The notes below the pieces were generated by a model that was not told the DNA's origin, did no database searches, and saw only the letters and a list, made by a program, of their open reading frames with translations. Shown here piece after piece: positions 26,953-34,466 of a stretch of DNA of 64,000 nt. Location: NCBI RefSeq assembly GCF_024198235.1, contig NZ_JAKCFB010000022.1, positions 85,793 to 149,792 on the forward strand, given 5' to 3'. The first letter of the stretch is position 1. Each line of letters begins with the position of its first letter. The DNA comes from Myxococcus dinghuensis. Its GTDB lineage: Bacteria; Myxococcota; Myxococcia; Myxococcales; Myxococcaceae. The translations under genes and the position numbers were made by a program.

Positions 26953-27435
26953 TCAGCGCGCGTACCGGCTGTAGTGGTCGCAGATCTCCAGATACTCGTC
27001 GCTGCCGACCTCCAGCGCGGACACGCGCACGTGCTTGCGCTTGGGCTTCGCCAGGGTCGTCTTGATCTCGATGGCCCGGTAGACCGGGATGCCCACGTAG
27101 GACTGGTCGAGGTAGGTGTTCGCCGTCATGTCCTCCCAGTGGATGAGGACCCCGTCGTCGAACTGGATGCCCTCACGGCTGATGACGAGCACCGGCTTGT
27201 CCAGGCGCGTCAGGCCCCGGATGCAGTTGTAGAGCATCCACAACGCGAGCAGGGTGAAGACAGCCCCGGCGGCCATCGCGCCGGTGGCCGACCCCGCGCG
27301 GGAGGTCAGCGTCCCGAAGAAGGCCGACGCCAGGATCCAGATGATGACCCCGAGGATGAGCCGGGTGCGCGAGTAGAAGATTTGACGGGGCTTTTCAGCC
27401 TTCGTCTTGGACTGAGCAGAGCTGTAGATTTCCAT
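26953..27435 (-). CDS. Membrane protein with PH-like domain
   Basis: A 160-residue protein with two adjacent membrane helices (about 26-43 and 52-70). A C-terminal soluble domain (LVISREGIQFDDGVLIHWEDM on) has the strand pattern of bacterial PH-like (DUF304-type) domains. The next gene on the same strand, 29 bases upstream, has the same layout with a different sequence, so the two probably form a pair. The function is unknown. Confidence 0.72.
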   Translation of the reverse strand: MEIYSSAQSKTKAEKPRQIFYSRTRLILGVIIWILASAFFGTLTSRAGSATGAMAAGAVFTLLALWMLYNCIRGLTRLDKPVLVISREGIQFDDGVLIHWEDMTANTYLDQSYVGIPVYRAIEIKTTLAKPKRKHVRVSALEVGSDEYLEICDHYSRYAR

Positions 27436-27464
27436 GATGTCACTTCTGTGATTGCAAAAGGCTG

Positions 27465-28184
27465 TCAGCCGGCAAGACGGTCCGACAGGTAGGCCAGCAG
27501 GACTGGCGCATTGACGATCTTGCTTTCGTCAATCTTCCGGATCTTCCCACCCGCATCGATGATCAGCTCACGTGTCGCCACGCCCTGATCGTGCTCGTTC
27601 TGGAGGCGGATGCTCTCGATGTCTTCCCAGCGCATGAGCTTGCGCTTGTAGGTCAAGCCCTCGGAGCTGAGCGTCAGCGGGCCGAAGGTCGGCGCCTCGC
27701 CCGCGGCCACCTCCGCGCTCACCCGGCGCAGCATCGGCGGGACGACGCGCTCCAGCACCACCTCGTGCAGCCGCTCCGAGTCACGCCACATGTTGAGCCG
27801 GAGCTTGTACGCCCCCGAGCGGTGCCGCAGCACGACCCGGTCGTGGTTGTACTGCTCGACGATCTCCGTGATGTCCCGCCACGCGATGCGCGTGCGCCCT
27901 ACCTGGAACCCCGACACGTCCCACTCGAGCACACGCGGAGACACCATCCAGGCGAACATGTCGCTGGCCCGCCACGCCAACAGGTAGATCCCACAGGGAA
28001 TCCCCAGCAGGAGGATGACGGGGGCCGCGTGGAAGCGGAGGAACGCGACGATGAAACCACGAGGCATGAGGTAGATGCCCGCGGGCGCGAGCAGCACCGA
28101 CACCACCAGATGGATGAGCGTCACCCCACCGATGAACCAGTACACCGCGGCCGTGGGGAAGATGAGCGGATGAGTGCGCTTCAC
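27465..28184 (-). CDS. Membrane protein with two PH-like segments
   Basis: A 239-residue protein from GTG 28184, chosen for its GGAGG site 5 bases upstream; the longer frame begins with low-complexity sequence. Two membrane helices (about 13-32 and 50-72) are followed by WDVSGFQVGRTRIAWRDI and later LTLSSEGLTYKRKLMRWEDI. These two copies of a 'strand-G-strand-W-x-D-I' pattern are seen in PH-like domains. It is probably co-transcribed with the gene at 26953. Confidence 0.72.
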   Translation of the reverse strand: MKRTHPLIFPTAAVYWFIGGVTLIHLVVSVLLAPAGIYLMPRGFIVAFLRFHAAPVILLLGIPCGIYLLAWRASDMFAWMVSPRVLEWDVSGFQVGRTRIAWRDITEIVEQYNHDRVVLRHRSGAYKLRLNMWRDSERLHEVVLERVVPPMLRRVSAEVAAGEAPTFGPLTLSSEGLTYKRKLMRWEDIESIRLQNEHDQGVATRELIIDAGGKIRKIDESKIVNAPVLLAYLSDRLAG

Positions 28185-28253
28185 GGTGCCTCCGGGGCGG
28201 GCCGGAACTCGGCTGGAGCCGGGGCACCAACGCCTCAGCGAAAACGTTTCGCG

Positions 28254-28283
28254 TGTATAAACGACCGCTCGTTCTTTCTCCAA
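28254..28283 (-). promoter_or_regulatory. Candidate promoter for the PH-like membrane genes
   Basis: On the reverse strand TTGGAG, an 18-base spacer and TATACA lie about 70 bases before GTG 28184, in an AT-richer stretch. Confidence 0.5.
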
Positions 28284-28604
28284 ACTGATTCGCTCATCAA
28301 GCACGCGAGCCCCCACGACACCACGCTCGCGCCAATCCCTGAGACTGCGCATTTCACGGATTGAAAACAAACCCTGCCGCGTTGTCTGTTTTTACGAGAC
28401 CAGGCTCGCTTGCTTTCTGAGACTGAAACAACCAGCTCTCACCCACCGAGAGGACATGTTCGGGACGCCGGGCGTGGGGCGGCGTGCGACCAGCGCGGGG
28501 ATGCCGTGAACCGCGCACGGGGCTCCATTGACGGGCGCTGTCACAGGGGACACCCGCCCCTCTCAGACGTGGCCCTAGTGAATCTCTTGAATTCCGGCTT
28601 CCGC

Positions 28605-28634
28605 TTGACGAAGGAGCTGTGCTCCCCCTAACCT
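28605..28634 (+). promoter_or_regulatory. Candidate promoter for the TPR/ferritin/nucleotidyltransferase operon
   Basis: TTGACG, an 18-base spacer and TAACCT end 47 bases before ATG 28682. The -35 is near consensus, and this is the only good candidate upstream of the three coupled genes. Confidence 0.5.
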
Positions 28635-28681
28635 CGGTTTCCTCATCAATTCGCGCAAAGCGAGAGAGAGGGAAGCGGCTC

Positions 28682-29437
28682 ATGGGTTCGACGAATGCCT
28701 CCGCAGCGCCCTGGTTGGTGGAAGTCTCGCAGAAGATCTCCGCCCATCTGCTTCAGTCCCTCCAGTCCGACGCGCCGTTGCTCGGCGAGCTCTCCAGCGG
28801 CAAGGGCGCGCTGGCACGTGGCCGGACGCTGTCGCTGGCGGCGTACAACCAGGAGTCCATCACCAGCTATCAGGACGCGCTGAAGCTGGACCCCTCGCTG
28901 TACGAGGCGCGGGCGCGCCTGACGGTGCTGCAGATCCGCACCGGGCAGAAGGAGGCGGCGCTCGAGTCCGCCAAGCGGCTGGTGGAGCAGAAGCCCACCT
29001 TCGAGCTGCTGGAGATGACGTCGGACGAGCGCATCAACGCCTATACCCTGCTGGGCAACGCGCTGCTGCTCAACGGCCTCGTCAACGAGTCCATCCAGGC
29101 CTATCTCTCCGCGCTGCGCTTCAGCGTCACGGAGACGACCGCCGCGGCGCGGCTGGCGCAGGTGTACATCGCCACCGGCAAGGGCGAGGAGGCCCTCAAG
29201 CTGGCGGACACGTTCGCCAACAACCCGCGCTTCGCCGAGTTCTCCGCCCACCTGCAGTTGGTGCGCAACGGCCAGGCGCAACTGCCGTTCATCGACCTGT
29301 CCACCATCGAGCTGGACGTCCACGGCCGCCCGCTGTCCATGGTCGAGGAGGGCGCCCGCCTGGCGCCGATCGTCCACGGCGACTCCGCCTGGTGCGCCGA
29401 CGTCTCGGACGTCCTCGCGAGCGACACGCGCCCGTGA
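28682..29437 (+). CDS. TPR-containing protein
   Basis: A 251-residue cytosolic helical protein with tetratricopeptide-like units at about 60-185 (SITSYQDALKLDPSLYEARA, LLNGLVNESIQAYLSALRF, VYIATGKGEEALKLADTFA). After residue about 200 the helices stop and a non-repetitive tail of about 50 residues follows, with one Cys near the end (HGDSAWCADVSDV). TPRs usually bind partner proteins or peptides. Its stop overlaps the GTG of the ferritin-like gene (GTGA), so the two are translationally coupled. This opens the left arm of the RiPP-like region, and a scaffold role is inferred. Confidence 0.8.
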   Translation: MGSTNASAAPWLVEVSQKISAHLLQSLQSDAPLLGELSSGKGALARGRTLSLAAYNQESITSYQDALKLDPSLYEARARLTVLQIRTGQKEAALESAKRLVEQKPTFELLEMTSDERINAYTLLGNALLLNGLVNESIQAYLSALRFSVTETTAAARLAQVYIATGKGEEALKLADTFANNPRFAEFSAHLQLVRNGQAQLPFIDLSTIELDVHGRPLSMVEEGARLAPIVHGDSAWCADVSDVLASDTRP

Positions 29438-30105
29438 CTCCGGAAGAGCGCGCGCTGATTGGCCAGCGGTGGGTGGAGCAGGGCCTGGGTGAGCACGCCT
29501 CCGTGGCGGCGTTCGCCCGGTTCGTGCTCCACCTCATGAAGCTGGCGGCCCCTCCCGAGCTGCTCCTCGCCGCCATCAAGGCGATGGAGGAGGAGGTGCA
29601 TCACGCGCGCTTCTGCTTCGGCATCGCGTCGCGCTTCACGGGCGTGCCCGTGGGCCCCGGCGAGATGTCCATGGAGAGCGTCCTCGACGCCTCCGACGAG
29701 CCCGCCGCCATCCTCGAGGCCTCCATCATCGAGGGCTGCGTCAACGAGACCATCGCCGCGAAGTGCGCGGAGGTCGCGCTCGAGCGCACCACGGACGAGG
29801 GCATCCGCCGGGTGCTCACCCGCATCGTCGAGGAGGAGGGACGGCACGCCGACCTCTCCTGGCGCTTCACGGAGTGGATGCTCAGCCGACACCCGTCGCT
29901 GCTGCCCCTGGCGCAGACCGCCTTCGGGCGGGCCCTGGGGATTCCGCCCGCGAAGGACGTCCCGGACGAGCCCGTCATCATGGAGCAGTACGGCCACCTG
30001 ACCGCCCGCTCACGGGCGCAGGTCCGGCAGGCCATGCTCCAGGACGTCATCGCCCCGCGCGCCATCGCGCTCGTGGGCACCCACGGCCTCGCCGCGGCCA
30101 TCTGA
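29434..30105 (+). CDS. Ferritin-like diiron protein
   Basis: A 223-residue four-helix protein from GTG 29434. The metal ligands of the ferritin-like fold are all visible: Glu20 (LGEHASVAAFARF), Glu54-x2-His57 (EEEVHHARF), Glu105 or Glu100 (IIEGCVNET), and Glu135-x2-His138 (EEEGRHADLSW). This is the E, ExxH, E, ExxH pattern of carboxylate-bridged diiron sites. Such proteins can be oxidases or oxygenases as well as iron-storage units, and beside a candidate RiPP system an oxidative tailoring role is possible. It is coupled to the TPR gene by GTGA and followed 18 bases later by the nucleotidyltransferase. Confidence 0.85.
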   Translation: MTPEERALIGQRWVEQGLGEHASVAAFARFVLHLMKLAAPPELLLAAIKAMEEEVHHARFCFGIASRFTGVPVGPGEMSMESVLDASDEPAAILEASIIEGCVNETIAAKCAEVALERTTDEGIRRVLTRIVEEEGRHADLSWRFTEWMLSRHPSLLPLAQTAFGRALGIPPAKDVPDEPVIMEQYGHLTARSRAQVRQAMLQDVIAPRAIALVGTHGLAAAI

Positions 30106-30123
30106 GCCCCCGGGGACCGCGAC

Positions 30124-31305
30124 GTGGACCTCGCCGAGTTCCTGGCCCGCCGCAAGGTCACCCTCGAGGCCATCACCGCCCGCGCCCGCGAGGCCCTCCG
30201 CCTGACGGACGGGGACGTGCTGTTCGTCTGCGGCTCGCTCGTCGAGGGGTTGGGCAACGAGACGTCGGACATCGACCTGTACCTGGTCACCTCGCGCACG
30301 GACATCACCTTCACGTCGCTGCGTGACGTGGCCTTCGCCGTGGGCCCCATCGTCTGCGACGTGCGGGTGCTCGACGGGGAGGCCCTGGAGCGGCTGCTCT
30401 CGGCCTTCGAGCAGTGGGAGCGGCAGCCCCGCCAGCCGCGCGCGGCCACCGGCCTGACGGAGGACGACCGCAAGCTGCTGCACCGGTTGCGCACCGGGAA
30501 GGCGCTCCACGGCGACGAGGAGCTGGCGCGCTACCAGGCCCGCGTCCCCCCATCCCATCTCGCGCGTCACAAGCTGGACTGGGCCCGCTACCAGGCCAAC
30601 ACGCTGCAGATCGACCTCGCCGGTCTCAACGGCGTCAGCGACTGGGTCAGCATGCTCTTCGTCGCCCAGGAGCTGCTCGGCCACGCGGTGGACGGCCTCC
30701 TGGCGGGCCACGGCTTCACCAACCCGACGCGGAAGTGGCGCGCCCGCCTCCTGGAGGCGCTGCCCGCGGGTTGGGAGCAGGACCTCCCCGGCTGCCCATC
30801 GGGGCTGTCGGCCCAGGCGCGATACCTGGCGCTGCATCAGTCCCCTCCCCTTCCGACGGCGCAGGACACCACCCGGTCCACCCACCGCATCCTGGCCTTC
30901 GCGCGCGCCGCCTTCGCGTGGGCCGAACAGCGCCTCCTCGCGCCCGCGTTGCCTCCCGCCGCGAGCGTGGAGACGCGCGCCGAGGGCGGTGAGGCGCTGC
31001 CCGCCCTCGACTTCGACGTGACGGTGCGCTTCCGGGAGGAGCGCTACGAACTGCTGAGGCTCAACGCGGGCGCCCCGCCCCTCCAGCTCACCGCGCAGGC
31101 GTGGTCCGTGTTGAGCCTGTTCGACGGTGAGACGCCCCACGCCCAGGCGCTGCTGCAGGCCGAGCGGGTCTGGGGGAAGGACGAGGGCGCGCGAAACCTG
31201 GAGAGCCTCCTGGGGACGGTGCGCTACTCCAAGTTGAACGCGCGGCCCCCCATCGACGTGCAGGGCATCCGCGCGCTGCTCCAGGCCGCCAGCGCCCGCT
31301 CCTGA
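30124..31305 (+). CDS. Pol-beta-type nucleotidyltransferase with PqqD/RRE-like C-terminal domain
   Basis: A 393-residue protein from GTG 30124. Residues about 30-85 are a minimal nucleotidyltransferase site: GSLVEGLGNETSDIDLYLV gives GS at 37-38 and the metal-binding Asp49 and Asp51, and CDVRV gives a third Asp at 79. A helical middle part (about 110-275) resembles HEPN or substrate-binding helices. Residues about 297-370 (VTVRFREERYELLRL, LTAQAWSVLSLFDGETPHAQ) have the strand-strand-strand-helix layout and the 'L-t-x-x-a-w-x-l-x-x-l-f-D-G-e' pattern of PqqD-like RiPP recognition elements. I infer NMP transfer to a peptide or metabolite with leader-peptide recognition. The RRE assignment needs a profile search. 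Confidence 0.75.
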   Translation: MDLAEFLARRKVTLEAITARAREALRLTDGDVLFVCGSLVEGLGNETSDIDLYLVTSRTDITFTSLRDVAFAVGPIVCDVRVLDGEALERLLSAFEQWERQPRQPRAATGLTEDDRKLLHRLRTGKALHGDEELARYQARVPPSHLARHKLDWARYQANTLQIDLAGLNGVSDWVSMLFVAQELLGHAVDGLLAGHGFTNPTRKWRARLLEALPAGWEQDLPGCPSGLSAQARYLALHQSPPLPTAQDTTRSTHRILAFARAAFAWAEQRLLAPALPPAASVETRAEGGEALPALDFDVTVRFREERYELLRLNAGAPPLQLTAQAWSVLSLFDGETPHAQALLQAERVWGKDEGARNLESLLGTVRYSKLNARPPIDVQGIRALLQAASARS

Positions 31306-31308
31306 GGT

Positions 31309-32280
31309 TCAGCCCGCCTCGGGGACGAGCCGGGCCCGGCCCTCGAGCCACCCCGCCAGGCCTCCCCGGTCGAAGTTGATGAGCTGCGCGTGCCCGACGT
31401 CGTCGTAGTCGATGGCCGCCGTGGCGACCGACACGATGTCCCAGGTGTCACAACCGAGCCCCGCGCACAGCACGTGGAAGTCCTCCCAGTCGACCTTGCC
31501 CGCCTCGCGGAAGCGCGCGTGCTGGGCCTCGAGCCGCTCGCGCGTCTGCCCTCCGGCCCGCTCCAGGATGCGCGCCCAGGCCCGCTCCGGAACGAAGTCG
31601 GACGTCGGCGCGCGCGCCTCGAGCGCCGCCAACGCCGCGCGGCAGCCCGCCGTGGCATCGCCGGAGAACCCCGCGAGGATGTCCTGGAAGAAGCCCCGCC
31701 GCGTGGGGCGGTCGAAATAGATGCCGGGCTCGCGAAGCACGTCCGCGGGTTCGTCCGTGGTGTGCACGAAGGTGATCATCCGGTTCGGCGCGGACACCAC
31801 GGAGCGCAGCGTCCCGGGCGCGCGCGCCTCCGGGGCCGCGGCGCCCTTGCGCTTCTTCAGCCGGACCGAGCCCGGCAACTCCAGCGGCGATGTGTCGTCC
31901 CGCAGGACCACCAACACCGTGGGCAGCGCGCAGAAGGCGAGCGTCGAGACGTCGATCTTGTCCAGCGTCGACGCGTTCCACTGATAGCGCCACACCTCGC
32001 GGGTGATGGGCCGCGTGAAGGCGAAGGGCCGGAAGTGGATGGGCGTGAAGCCATTGTCCGCCAGGAACCGCAGCGTGCCCTCCACGCGGCGGCCCACCAG
32101 CGCCTCCGGCTTGAACACCAACAGGGTGATGCGTTGGAGGATGGGCAGCAGCCGCTCGCCCAGCACGACGCGCGCGTCCCAGAGGCTCTCCCGGAAGTAG
32201 GTCTCCAACGCGTAGGCGGCGCGCTTCTCGTCCAGGGACGACAGGTGGCTCCACTCGATGTCGCGAGAGCTTCGGTCCAT
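31309..32280 (-). CDS. Nucleoside-diphosphate-kinase-like protein, copy 1
   Basis: A 323-residue protein. Residues about 48-190 match the NDK core: LLVFKPEALVGRRVEG (Lys57, as the active-site Lys of KPDG), APGTLRS (Arg159, as in PGTIRG) and PNRMITFVHTTDEPADVLRE, where His173 aligns with the phosphohistidine of the HGSDS motif. The usual NDK is about 140 residues; here a 50-residue N-terminal extension and a 120-residue C-terminal domain (WEDFHVLCAGLG on) are added. A paralogue with the same architecture lies at 47406-48377. It probably phosphorylates a nucleotide or a pathway phosphate. It is convergent with the nucleotidyltransferase (3-base gap) and divergent from the AtzG-like gene. Confidence 0.75.
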   Translation of the reverse strand: MDRSSRDIEWSHLSSLDEKRAAYALETYFRESLWDARVVLGERLLPILQRITLLVFKPEALVGRRVEGTLRFLADNGFTPIHFRPFAFTRPITREVWRYQWNASTLDKIDVSTLAFCALPTVLVVLRDDTSPLELPGSVRLKKRKGAAAPEARAPGTLRSVVSAPNRMITFVHTTDEPADVLREPGIYFDRPTRRGFFQDILAGFSGDATAGCRAALAALEARAPTSDFVPERAWARILERAGGQTRERLEAQHARFREAGKVDWEDFHVLCAGLGCDTWDIVSVATAAIDYDDVGHAQLINFDRGGLAGWLEGRARLVPEAG

Positions 32281-32372
32281 GACGCCCCTGGTCTACCCGC
32301 CACGGGCGCACTCCGCAATCCACGGGAGTTCAGACACCACGTGATACGCTCGATTCCAGGACAGGAGCGGAG

Positions 32373-32591
32373 ATGGACACGGAAGGCCCCGAGGCAGACA
32401 CCCCGCTCGAGCGCGAGCTCGACCTGTTGATGCGCCGTCAGGGCCTCCAGGTGCCCACGGCCTACAAGGCGGGTGTGCTCGCCGGCTACGAGGACCTGCG
32501 GCGGATGACGGCGCACCTGCGGCAGCCCCGGGACGCGGAGAGCGAGCCCGCGAACGTGTTCCAGTTGGACGCCCTCCTGCGCGGACGGTGA
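32373..32591 (+). CDS. AtzG/GatC-like small amidase subunit, copy 1
   Basis: A 72-residue protein with an AGGAGCGGAG site. It is helical, ending with LRQPRDAESEPANVFQLD, which matches the 'EPAxVF' tail of AtzG-like (DUF4089) proteins. In AtzEG this small protein wraps the amidase, as GatC wraps GatA. It lies 10 bases before the amidase gene. The same pair recurs at 41546-43190, whose small subunit ends almost identically (ESEPSNVFNV). Confidence 0.8.
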   Translation: MDTEGPEADTPLERELDLLMRRQGLQVPTAYKAGVLAGYEDLRRMTAHLRQPRDAESEPANVFQLDALLRGR

Positions 32592-32601
32592 CGGGGAGCG
32601 G

Positions 32602-34014
32602 ATGAAGCCACTTCACGAGCTGTCCATCGCCGAGGCCGGCGCGCTGCTGCGCTCCGGCCAGCTCTCCTCCGGGGCCCTCACGGAGCACGCCCTGGCGCGC
32701 ATCGCGTCCATCGACGAGCAGGTGCGCGCCTTCATCCTCGTCACGCGCGAGCGCGCCTTGGAGGACGCGCACCGCGCCGACCTGGAGCTGCGGGCCGGTG
32801 TCGACCGGGGCCCGCTGCACGGCATCCCCTACGCGCTGAAGGACATCTTCGACACCGCGGGCATCCGGACGACGTGCCACTCCAAGCTGAGACAGGACCA
32901 CGTCCCCACGGAGGACGCCTTCGTGGAGGGACGGCTCAAGGCCGGCGGCGCGGTGCTCCTGGGCAAGCTCGCCACCCACGAGTTCGCGCTCGGGGGGCCG
33001 AGCTTCGACCTCCCCTTCCCGCCCGCGCGCAACCCGTGGAACCTGGAGCACTTCACGGGCGGCTCGTCCTCGGGCAGCGCGGCCGCCGTCGCGGCGGGCC
33101 TGCTGCGCTTCGCGATGGGCTCGGACACCAGCGGCTCCATCCGGGGCCCCGCGTGCTTCTGTGGGACGGTCGGCTTCAAGCCCACCTATGGCCGCGTCTC
33201 GCGTCGAGGCACCTTCCCGCTCTCCTACGCGCTGGACCACTGTGGGCCGCTCACCTGGACGGTGGAGGACGCCGCGCTCGCGCTTCAGGTCGTCGCGGGA
33301 CACGACGCCCTCGACCCGGGCAGCGCCGACGTGCCCGTACCCGACTACACCTCGAACCTCCACGCCGGCGTACACGGCCTGCGCTTCGCCTATCCCCGTC
33401 ACCACTTCGCCGAGGCCGAGGGCACCTCCCCGGAGGTCATCGCCGCGCTCGACGCCGCCGCCCGGAAGCTGACGGAGCTCGGCGCCACCGTCGAGGAGGT
33501 GCGGCTGCCCGACTTCCGCCTCTTCAGCGCCTGCGGCCGCGTCATCATGATCGCCGAGGGCTACGCCATCCACGAGCGCGACCTCCGGGAGCGTCCGCTC
33601 GACTTCGCGCGCTACACCTACCAGCGCCTCATCCTCGGGGCCACGCTCTCCGCCGCCGACCTCACCCAGGCCTTCCGACTCCGCCGCGAGCTCACCGTGG
33701 CGCTCAACGCGGGCGTCCTGAAACACCACGACGCCCTGCTCACCGCGACCGGCGTGGGGCCCGCGCCGCACCTCGACGCCTTCCCCGCCGACTGGCCCTT
33801 GAAGATGCCCATGCAGACAATCCCCTACAATGTGACAGGGAATCCCGCCCTCACCCTGCCAGCGGGTTTCTCCTCGACGGGGTTGCCTTTGGGGCTCCAG
33901 TTCGTGGGGCGCATCTTCGACGAGCCCACCGTGCTGCGCGCCGGCGTCGCGCTCGAAGGCGCGCTGGGCGTGCGCGACAGACGCCCCGGTCTCGCGCGGA
34001 CGGCCCACGCCTGA
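32602..34014 (+). CDS. Amidase-signature hydrolase, AtzE-like, copy 1
   Basis: A 470-residue amidase-signature enzyme with the full Ser-cisSer-Lys triad: Lys80 (ALKDIFD), Ser155 (TGGSSSGSAAAV) and Ser179 (SDTSGSIRGP). The second Gly of the usual DTGGS is replaced (DTSGS). AtzE with AtzG hydrolyses 1-carboxybiuret, and relatives hydrolyse varied amides. In this setting it may cleave an amide on the peptide or on a small-molecule precursor. It is paired with the AtzG-like gene before it; the precursor peptide gene follows after a new promoter. About half of the residues match copy 2 by eye. Confidence 0.88.
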   Translation: MKPLHELSIAEAGALLRSGQLSSGALTEHALARIASIDEQVRAFILVTRERALEDAHRADLELRAGVDRGPLHGIPYALKDIFDTAGIRTTCHSKLRQDHVPTEDAFVEGRLKAGGAVLLGKLATHEFALGGPSFDLPFPPARNPWNLEHFTGGSSSGSAAAVAAGLLRFAMGSDTSGSIRGPACFCGTVGFKPTYGRVSRRGTFPLSYALDHCGPLTWTVEDAALALQVVAGHDALDPGSADVPVPDYTSNLHAGVHGLRFAYPRHHFAEAEGTSPEVIAALDAAARKLTELGATVEEVRLPDFRLFSACGRVIMIAEGYAIHERDLRERPLDFARYTYQRLILGATLSAADLTQAFRLRRELTVALNAGVLKHHDALLTATGVGPAPHLDAFPADWPLKMPMQTIPYNVTGNPALTLPAGFSSTGLPLGLQFVGRIFDEPTVLRAGVALEGALGVRDRRPGLARTAHA

Positions 34015-34078
34015 CGCGCGCGACCCGAATCCCTCGCGGAGCATTTCCTGAGTGGTGCCGGAGTGCCGGTTTTGCACG

Positions 34079-34108
34079 TTGACCATCAGACGGGGTGCCC
34101 GCTATGGT
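34079..34108 (+). promoter_or_regulatory. Candidate promoter of the precursor-peptide gene
   Basis: TTGACC, an 18-base spacer and TATGGT lie in the gap after the amidase, 52 bases before the peptide's ATG. A longer in-frame reading from 34095 would start inside this promoter, which supports the later start at 34161. Confidence 0.55.
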
Positions 34109-34160
34109 TTCAGGGTTGTCGTGGTTTCCACCCGACGTTCGACAGAGAGTAGGGGCTGAG

Positions 34161-34376
34161 ATGAGCCAGCAGAAAGAGAGTGTCGAGGTCCGGAACAACT
34201 TCAATCTGAAGAACGTGTCCGTCGAGCTGGTGCCCGCTGGCGAGCGTCGTGCCGCGGCGACCTTCATCGCGGTGGCGGACCTCGAGGCGATGCGCACCCA
34301 GCGCCGCGCCATCCCGGCCTCCAAGCACGGGCTGGAGACCATCTGCGGCGCGAGCTGCGACACGGGCGCCCAGTAG
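34161..34376 (+). CDS. Candidate RiPP precursor peptide
   Basis: A 71-residue peptide, ATG 34161, with an AGGGG site 6 bases upstream. The N-terminal part (VEVRNNFNLKNVSVELVPAG) is polar with alternating hydrophobics, as expected for a leader that pairs with an RRE. The C-terminal 15 residues (SKHGLETICGASCDTGAQ region) hold two Cys in C-x3-C spacing plus Thr, Ser and Asp, as expected for a modified core. No signal peptide is present. It has its own promoter, a hairpin after it, and a PP-loop ATPase next. No known RiPP class is recognised. An alternative is a small structural or regulatory protein. Confidence 0.6.
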   Translation: MSQQKESVEVRNNFNLKNVSVELVPAGERRAAATFIAVADLEAMRTQRRAIPASKHGLETICGASCDTGAQ

Positions 34377-34384
34377 TCCTCCAG

Positions 34385-34410
34385 GGAGCCGCCGAGCGAG
34401 GGCGGCCTCC
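34385..34410 (+). terminator. Attenuator-like hairpin after the peptide gene
   Basis: GGAGCCGCC, a 7-base loop and GGCGGC-CTCC form a stem with one bulge, 8 bases after the peptide stop, followed by TGTCTCTT. A partial terminator here would give more peptide than enzyme mRNA, a common RiPP arrangement. Confidence 0.5.
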
Positions 34411-34466
34411 TGTCTCTTCCGAAGTCCCGCTGCGCCCGTGAGGCGTGTGAGAGCAAGCACAGGCAG

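Larger units (their letters stand above)
28185..28681. other. Divergent intergenic region
   Basis: About 500 bases with lower GC than the surroundings, particularly around 28240-28420. It carries a reverse promoter for the PH-like gene pair and a forward promoter for the TPR-ferritin-nucleotidyltransferase operon. No gene or RNA was recognised between the two. Confidence 0.6.

Noticed and set aside
34095..34160. Upstream extension of the peptide gene (22 extra codons)
   Set aside because: It would start inside the candidate promoter and lacks a ribosome site; ATG 34161 has a good one.
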